NCBI GenBank assembly: GCA_017940085.1
Contig: JAGAZK010000157.1
Coordinates: 1-17,709 of the forward strand
Direction of reading: 5' to 3'
Origin: Campylobacter sp.
GTDB taxonomy: Bacteria; Campylobacterota; Campylobacteria; Campylobacterales; Campylobacteraceae
Length of the DNA: 17,709 nucleotides
Part shown: positions 14,368 through 17,709 of the stretch, one piece after another
Numbering within the stretch: the stretch's first letter is position 1
Layout: the number at the start of each line of letters is the position of its first letter
The notes under the pieces: generated by a model
Seen by the model: the letters and a program-made list of their open reading frames with translations, nothing else
What the model was told of the DNA's origin: nothing
Database searches by the model: none
Position numbers and translations under genes: made by a program

Positions 14368-14504
14368 GAGTGAAACGCTCGGACGAAGTCCGACATTTCT
14401 AGCGAAGCGGAAAACAAGCGAAGCGGTCGGCGTTAGCCGATGTTTCCTTGAAAACAAGCGAAGCGGTGGCGAGTGAAACGAGACAGGTTTCCTTGAATTG
14501 TGTG
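14368..14504. repeat. GC-rich array of mini-hairpins and short direct repeats
   Basis: In sequence order there are: GAGTG-AAA-CGCTC (14368-14380, one G-U pair), CGGAC-GAA-GTCCG (14380-14392), three copies of GCGAAGC (14402-14408, 14418-14424, 14458-14464), and TCGGC-GTTA-GCCGA (14427-14440). An 18-base repeat (GAAAACAAGCGAAGCGGT) is exact at 14410-14427 and 14450-14467, 40 bases apart; GTTTCCTTGAA recurs at 14442 and 14487. Line 14401-14460 is 53% GC in an otherwise AT-rich genome. The open minus-strand frame across it looks like translated repeat, not a gene. Confidence 0.6.
14461..14504. repeat. 44-bp dispersed repeat, copy A
   Basis: 35 of 44 bases match 15668-15711 without gaps (by hand alignment), ending in the exact shared block CTTGAATTGTGTG. 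Most differences are transitions. The two copies lie on either side of the outer-membrane protein gene at 14649-15371. Confidence 0.65.
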
Positions 14505-14517
14505 GAGTATATCAAAT

Positions 14518-14569
14518 CTTTTGGCGGTTGCAAAAAGGGGCGGTCCGCAACCGCAGTAATCGCCAAAAG
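14518..14569. terminator. Large stem-loop with two alternative foldings
   Basis: Outer arms CTTTTGGCG (14518-14526) and CGCCAAAAG (14561-14569) are perfect complements, and so are inner arms GCGGTTGC (14524-14531) and GCAACCGC (14547-14554). The two pairings share bases, so the structure can switch between them. It is probably the transcription stop for the minus-strand OMP gene that ends at 14649 and could also stop trxB transcripts; a small structured RNA is another possibility. A degenerate copy of its right arm lies at 14612-14634. Confidence 0.5.
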
Positions 14570-14648
14570 TTTTGATTTAATTTAGCCGAGCTGGGAAAAA
14601 TAAAATCCCTTGCAATACGAATAATCGCTAAAAGCCAAAGTCTTAAAA

Positions 14649-15371
14649 CTAAAATTTGTAGTTGTATCCTACAAACACTCCCATATTCGTAATCTTGTGT
14701 TTGGTTTCTTGTCTTATAATTCCTATTGTGGCAGTATTTTCTTGATTTTGATCAAAATTTGTTTGATCTATTTTAAAGCCAAACTCAATCTCATTATTTT
14801 GATCTATTTCATAAATACCGCCGATTTTAGCTCCATATATAAAGCCACCATAATTAGTTTTTAAATTATTAAAACCAGAAGGGTGTTGAAAATTATCTTC
14901 TAAAACAATATTTGAAACACCAGCAAAAGCTCCCAAAATTCCTTTAAAATCAAGCCCAGCAAGATTAAATTTAGGCGTCCAATCCCCGCCGACAATTAAA
15001 TTATAAGTATCCCATTTGTATTCTTGTGTTTCAGTAGCAGCATAAAATTGTTGCTTATCTTTTGCTCCTAAAACGGCATTAAACTTAGTATAAATTCTCC
15101 ATAAATCAAAATCATAACCAAATTTAAGCCCAATTCCAAAAGAGCTATCTTTGTAATTATCGGACAATGTATTAATATTTATTCCATTTTCAATTAGTTT
15201 ATATTTAAAATTATATTTTGAATTAAAATTATATTCGCCATCAGCTCCGATAAAAAGACCATTAGCACACGCACTGCTGATTATACTGCTTACCAATACT
15301 GCACCAAGAGCAAATTTATTAAATTTACTCTTACAAACGGCATTTTTGCCACCAAATTTACGATTTTTCAT
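14649..15371 (-). CDS. Outer-membrane beta-barrel protein, paralogue 1 of 3
   Basis: The 240-aa product has an unusually long, basic N-terminal region (MKNRKFGGKNAVCKSKFNKF) before the hydrophobic signal core ALGAVLVSSIISSACA, cleavage being likely before NGLFIG. The mature part alternates amphipathic strands with loops and ends in GYNYKF; a C-terminal Phe is the signal for outer-membrane assembly. Blocks shared with the two upstream paralogues are 'FGYDFDLWRIY', 'GGDWTPKFN', 'YGAKIGGIYE...EIEFGFK' and 'NMGVFVGYNYKF'. Function is unknown; small barrels of this size act as porins, adhesins or structural proteins. The ribosome site AAAGGAAA precedes the ATG at 15371. It has its own 384-base upstream region holding a G9 tract, so expression may vary. 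Dispersed repeats lie on both sides of it. Confidence 0.85.
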   Translation of the reverse strand: MKNRKFGGKNAVCKSKFNKFALGAVLVSSIISSACANGLFIGADGEYNFNSKYNFKYKLIENGININTLSDNYKDSSFGIGLKFGYDFDLWRIYTKFNAVLGAKDKQQFYAATETQEYKWDTYNLIVGGDWTPKFNLAGLDFKGILGAFAGVSNIVLEDNFQHPSGFNNLKTNYGGFIYGAKIGGIYEIDQNNEIEFGFKIDQTNFDQNQENTATIGIIRQETKHKITNMGVFVGYNYKF

Positions 15372-15420
15372 AATATTTCCTTTGAAATAAATTTACTACT
15401 AAATTTTTCACCAAATTTAA

Positions 15421-15448
15421 GATACTTCGCCAAAGGCTCAGTATGACA
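15421..15448. repeat. REP-like palindromic repeat, copy 2, in the leader of OMP paralogue 1
   Basis: On the minus strand it reads TGTCATACTGAGCCTTTGGC and continues GAAGTATC. ATACT pairs with AGTAT and GCC with GGC around a TTT loop, leaving a GA/GA internal mismatch. It shares GCTCAGTATGACA with 14298-14310 and GATACTTCGC with 15636-15645. Confidence 0.6.
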
Positions 15449-15496
15449 GCTAAATTTAAACTCAAATTTACTAAATTTAGTAATTTTCAAAGTATT

Positions 15497-15502
15497 ATTC
15501 TA
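15497..15502 (-). promoter_or_regulatory. -10-like box directly after the G tract (OMP paralogue 1)
   Basis: The minus strand reads TAGAAT at 15502-15497, immediately downstream of the G9 tract, followed by AATAC. It would give a leader of about 115 nt to the ATG at 15371, including the REP-like repeat. Tentative. Confidence 0.4.
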
Positions 15503-15511
15503 CCCCCCCCC
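15503..15511 (-). repeat. G9 homopolymer tract (C9 on the plus strand)
   Basis: Nine consecutive Cs on the plus strand, read as G9 in the direction of the OMP genes. Poly-G tracts of 8-11 are the typical phase-variation sites of Campylobacter. This one lies outside any open reading frame I trust, 132 bases upstream of the OMP paralogue 1 start. Confidence 0.9.
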
Positions 15512-15535
15512 ATTAAAATTAGCTTAAATTGCGTT

Positions 15536-15633
15536 AAATTTTTGAAATTTTTTGAAAAAATTTAAAATTTGAGTAAATTTGGGAGAAAATTTGAATAAAT
15601 TTAAAGCAAATTTGATTAAATTTACGCAAATTT
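15536..15633. promoter_or_regulatory. Helically phased AAATTT tracts upstream of OMP paralogue 1
   Basis: AAATTT begins at 15536, 15545, 15558, 15565, 15575, 15587, 15597, 15608, 15618 and 15628. The mean step is 10.2 bases and the last six copies are spaced 12, 10, 11, 10 and 10. Short A/T tracts in phase with the helix bend DNA. The block lies upstream of the G tract and the -10-like box. Confidence 0.5.
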
Positions 15634-15667
15634 AGATACTTCGCTGTCGCTTAAGTCGATGTTAGCA

Positions 15668-15711
15668 AAGCAGTGGCTAACAAAATGAGATAGATTTTCT
15701 TGAATTGTGTG
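15668..15711. repeat. 44-bp dispersed repeat, copy B
   Basis: Partner of 14461-14504 (35 of 44 identical by hand alignment). It is preceded by a degenerate REP-like segment GATACTTCGC (15636-15645) and overlaps a small stem, GTTAGC (15661-15666) with GCTAAC (15675-15680). Confidence 0.65.
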
Positions 15712-15712
15712 T

Positions 15713-15747
15713 AAATTTGGGCTAATCAAAGTTAGTAGCCCAAATTT
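15713..15747 (-). terminator. Terminator of OMP paralogue 2
   Basis: AAATTTGGGCTA (15713-15724) and TAGCCCAAATTT (15736-15747) are perfect 12-bp complements around 11 bases, just past the stop at 15756 on the minus strand. The AAATTT in the arm supplies the T-rich side. Confidence 0.7.
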
Positions 15748-15755
15748 TGACAAAT

Positions 15756-16436
15756 TTAAAATTTAAAATTATACCCAGCGTATAGTCCTACGCTATTTCT
15801 TTTTATACCTTTCATATTCATTGAAATGTCAGATGATACTATAATATCGTCTTTATCGCCGTATTTAACGGTATCATATTTGACACCAAAATCTATTTCA
15901 TGACGCCTAGCAAATGTAATAATCCCACCAATTTTTCCACCATAAACAAAACCATTTTGCCTGATTGTTCTTTCAAATTCGCTTATAATTCCGCTTGTTG
16001 AATTAGTATATGACATATCGGTATTTAATACAGAATACCCTACATAAGGTCCAACAACTATTTTAAATTTGCTATTTATCTCTGGTGTCCAATCAGCTCC
16101 GATTACAAAATCTAGGCTCTCATTATCTATTTCAAAATTTTGATATTGGGTAGTTGTTCTGCTAGAATATTCATAATCTGTGCCACTATTGTAATTAAAA
16201 GCTCCATAAGCTCGCCATAAATCAAAATCGTAGCCAAATTTAACGCCCATAAATGGAGTAATTTTAGAATCGCTCTCTGTATAATAAGTGCCCAAATAAG
16301 TTATTTTAGCATTTTCTTCTGCTTTTACAGGCTTGAAATTTATTCCTAATTGCCCACCTACAAAAAATCCATCAGCTAATACGCTACTTGCCAAACCTAC
16401 CACAACAGCCACAGCTACGCTAAATTTGCTTATCAT
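15756..16436 (-). CDS. Outer-membrane beta-barrel protein, paralogue 2 of 3
   Basis: The 226-aa product has a signal peptide (MISKFSVAVAVVVGLASSVLA, then DGFFVGGQLG). The body is strand-rich, with 'FGYDFDLWRAYGAFNY', 'IGADWTPEIN', 'YGGKIGGIITF...EIDFGVKYD' and terminal 'SVGLYAGYNFKF', i.e. the same blocks as its neighbours and a C-terminal Phe. I chose ATG 16436 over the adjoining GTG 16439, because AAGGAG then sits five bases upstream. It has its own terminator (15713-15747). The distinctive segments between the shared blocks (for example the Tyr/Thr/Ser-rich stretch after 'NYNSGTDYEYSSRTTTQYQ') differ strongly among the three paralogues, as expected of surface loops. Specific function unknown. 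Confidence 0.85.
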   Translation of the reverse strand: MISKFSVAVAVVVGLASSVLADGFFVGGQLGINFKPVKAEENAKITYLGTYYTESDSKITPFMGVKFGYDFDLWRAYGAFNYNSGTDYEYSSRTTTQYQNFEIDNESLDFVIGADWTPEINSKFKIVVGPYVGYSVLNTDMSYTNSTSGIISEFERTIRQNGFVYGGKIGGIITFARRHEIDFGVKYDTVKYGDKDDIIVSSDISMNMKGIKRNSVGLYAGYNFKF

Positions 16437-16546
16437 CACAACTCCTTTTTGAAAATTGCAAAATTGTAGATTTGTTTTGTAAAATAAATGTTAAAATTTT
16501 GTTATTTTGTTAGGTTTTGTGAGTAAATTTGTCTTAAAATGAGAGC

Positions 16547-16574
16547 AAATTTGGCTCAAATTTGAGCCAAATTT
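16547..16574 (-). terminator. Perfect 28-bp palindrome ending OMP paralogue 3
   Basis: The segment is its own reverse complement: AAATTTGGCTC, a central AAATTT, then GAGCCAAATTT. It starts five bases past the stop at 16580 in the minus direction and is the likely transcription stop for paralogue 3. In double-stranded DNA it is also a symmetric protein-binding site candidate. Confidence 0.65.
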
Positions 16575-16579
16575 ATAAA

Positions 16580-17179
16580 TTAAAATTTGTAGTTGTATCC
16601 TGCGAATAATCCCATATTTGTGCGTTCTATATCGTCTCTAACATAGCCTGAGGTTATATCGTATGAAGCTTGGCTAAATTTAAAACCAAATTCAATTTCG
16701 TGGCTTTTAGCTAATTGGTAAATACCACCAAGTCTAAGTCCATAAAGAAAGCCGTTTTCATCATAAGACAAATAATAACTACCATAGCGAATGCTTGTAT
16801 CCAAATTAGAATGCCCTACAAAACCGCCAACAATGGCTTTGAGATCTTGTTTGAATACATTTATTTTTGGCGTCCAATCAGCTCCAATTATATAATCTTG
16901 ACCTTTCCAGTTCGCACTATTTGAGCCACTGATTGCTTTGTTTGATGATTTTGCGTTGCGGATATAAGCGCCATAAACTCTCCAATTATCAAAATCATAT
17001 CCGCCTTTGACACCTATAGCAAGCGTGCTATCACTTACGCTATATGTTCCATTTGGGAGAGTTATGTCTATTTCTGATTTGAAATTATAATTACCTTCGC
17101 CACCTACAAACCAACCTTGTGCCGATACGGCACTTACTAGACTTGTGGCTAAAACCGCACTTAAAACTAATTTTTTCAC
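16580..17179 (-). CDS. Outer-membrane beta-barrel protein, paralogue 3 of 3
   Basis: The 199-aa product has a compact signal peptide (MKKLVLSAVLATSLVSAVSA, then QGWFVGGEGNYNF). Shared blocks are 'GYDFDNWRVYGAY', 'IGADWTPKIN', 'YGLRLGGIYQLAKSHEIEFGFKF' and 'NMGLFAGYNYKF', with a C-terminal Phe. It is the shortest and the most upstream of the tandem set in the direction of transcription. The start is GTG 17179, with AAGGAG five bases upstream (17190-17185). A -10-like TATAAA lies at 17215-17210. Each paralogue has its own leader, and paralogues 3 and 2 each have a terminator, so they can be expressed separately. Function unknown. Confidence 0.85.
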   Translation of the reverse strand: MKKLVLSAVLATSLVSAVSAQGWFVGGEGNYNFKSEIDITLPNGTYSVSDSTLAIGVKGGYDFDNWRVYGAYIRNAKSSNKAISGSNSANWKGQDYIIGADWTPKINVFKQDLKAIVGGFVGHSNLDTSIRYGSYYLSYDENGFLYGLRLGGIYQLAKSHEIEFGFKFSQASYDITSGYVRDDIERTNMGLFAGYNYKF

Positions 17180-17209
17180 TATTTCTCCTTTTTAATGAAT
17201 TTTTTTGTT

Positions 17210-17215
17210 TTTATA
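17210..17215 (-). promoter_or_regulatory. Candidate -10 box of OMP paralogue 3
   Basis: TATAAA on the minus strand (17215-17210), about 31 bases before the GTG start at 17179. Tentative in such AT-rich DNA. Confidence 0.35.
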
Positions 17216-17300
17216 AGATATTTTCTACAAAACAACTTTTGCTTACAGTTGCAAACACAAGTGAAGCAAAAAATATCTCGCAAATCTTTTTGTTAAATTT

Positions 17301-17337
17301 ACTCAAATTTAGTCCAAATTTGGGGCTAAATTTGAGT
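17301..17337 (-). terminator. Long inverted repeat between the acyl-adenylating enzyme and the OMP array
   Basis: ACTCAAATTTAG (17301-17312) and CTAAATTTGAGT (17326-17337) are perfect 12-bp complements, extended inward by CC/GG pairs around an AAATTT centre. It lies 110 bases past the stop of the minus-strand gene at 17448 and is probably its terminator, insulating the OMP genes. Confidence 0.55.
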
Positions 17338-17447
17338 AAGGCGTGATTTTACCATTTTGTTATTAAAAGTTAGTAAATTTGGAGCAAATTTAGTAGAAAT
17401 ACAAACACTTTTAAGCAAATTTCTTTATCTTGCAAATTTATTAACTT

Positions 17448-17709
17448 TCACAACCCCAAATTTAAAGCTAAATCTTTTAAGCCTTTGAAATTTATTTTCC
17501 CACTGCCTAAAACTGGGATTTCGCTTACTTGTTTGATTACGCTTGGTTGCATAATTGGGGCCAAATTTGATGATTTGATTTTTTCATTAACTTCGCTTTC
17601 ACTCATTTGGCCACTATAGAGCATAACGACTTTTTCGCCTTTTTTATCGTCATTTAAATTTGTGCAAGCAAAAATAATTTCTTCTTTGAAAATATCATTT
17701 AAAGCACTC
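17448..17709 (-). CDS. C-terminal part of an acyl-adenylating (ANL superfamily) enzyme, Aas-like
   Basis: The minus strand is open from the right edge to TGA 17450-17448, giving the last 86 residues of a larger protein. The tail contains 'IKQVSEIPVLGSGKINFKGL', where the Lys of GSGK is the A10 catalytic lysine of acyl-CoA/acyl-ACP synthetases. The preceding 'MLYSGQMSESEVNEKIKSSNLAP' fits the mobile C-terminal subdomain. The 'E-I-P-V-L-G-S-G-K' context is most like acyl-ACP synthetase domains of Aas-type proteins that recycle lysophospholipids; long-chain acyl-CoA ligase or an O-antigen or polyketide-type ligase remain possible. Only the C-terminus is visible, so substrate is undetermined. Confidence 0.75.
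   Translation of the reverse strand, partial: SALNDIFKEEIIFACTNLNDDKKGEKVVMLYSGQMSESEVNEKIKSSNLAPIMQPSVIKQVSEIPVLGSGKINFKGLKDLALNLGL

Noticed and set aside
14275..14457. 60-codon open frame on the minus strand ending in CHTERNEKPTK
   Set aside because: It is a read through the REP-like repeat and mini-hairpin array. Such repeats often give open frames with CH-x-ER-like peptides, and there is no supporting ribosome site.
14368..14504. Possible CRISPR array from the repeated GCGAAGC units
   Set aside because: The repeats are too short and irregularly spaced (16 and 40 bases), spacers are not uniform, and no cas gene is present.
14518..14569. tRNA or tmRNA-like gene in the GC-rich stem-loop
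   Set aside because: No T-arm GTTCRA motif, no CCA end and no cloverleaf geometry could be drawn.
17119..17346. 75-codon plus-strand ORF before the right-edge gene
   Set aside because: It overlaps the signal peptide and promoter of OMP paralogue 3 in antisense and crosses the long inverted repeat; no ribosome site or family match.

Overview
The window looks like chromosomal DNA of a Campylobacter or close relative (Campylobacterota). It is very AT-rich, its promoters show TATAAT-type -10 boxes without a clear -35, and the gene order rpmE-rsmI-rlmB-(RodZ-like)-(periplasmic protein)-aminotransferase-hom-yraN-trxA-trxB is one I associate with the Campylobacter core genome. Species cannot be fixed from the sequence alone. 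No tRNA, rRNA, CRISPR array or transposase gene was found.

Layout. (1) 1-1407, minus strand: a short di-haem cytochrome c peroxidase translationally coupled to the N-terminus of a membrane sensor-like protein that runs off the left edge. (2) 1547-4482, plus strand: a tightly overlapping znuA-znuC-znuB-mntP unit, i.e. high-affinity zinc uptake followed by a manganese exporter. (3) 4535-5749: a carboxy(nor)spermidine dehydrogenase for polyamine synthesis, clearly richer in GC than its neighbours, followed by three consecutive hairpins and a small membrane-protein gene carrying an in-frame stop. (4) 6233-9706: rpmE, rsmI, rlmB (translation genes), then a RodZ-like single-pass membrane protein overlapping a secreted protein gene. 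(5) 9829-12634: class I aminotransferase, homoserine dehydrogenase and yraN in an overlapping operon, preceded by a strong inverted repeat and a possible leader peptide. (6) 12701-14035: trxA and trxB, each with its own ribosome binding site and separated by a clear terminator. (7) 14036-17179: a region facing trxB with three tandem paralogous outer-membrane beta-barrel genes on the minus strand. Its long intergenic gaps are full of hairpins, dispersed repeats, helically phased AAATTT tracts and a G9 tract. (8) 17448-17709: the C-terminus of an acyl-adenylating enzyme, minus strand, cut by the right edge.

Most of the window is housekeeping. The unusual parts are: the OMP array with its repeat-rich spacers and a G9 tract abutting a -10-like box (possible phase variation); the rsmI start buried in a terminator-like hairpin; the inverted repeat and short ORF before the aminotransferase-hom operon; and the compositionally foreign polyamine gene. 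I did not find a self-contained new enzymatic or defence system. The best candidates for undescribed biology are regulatory and repeat elements.
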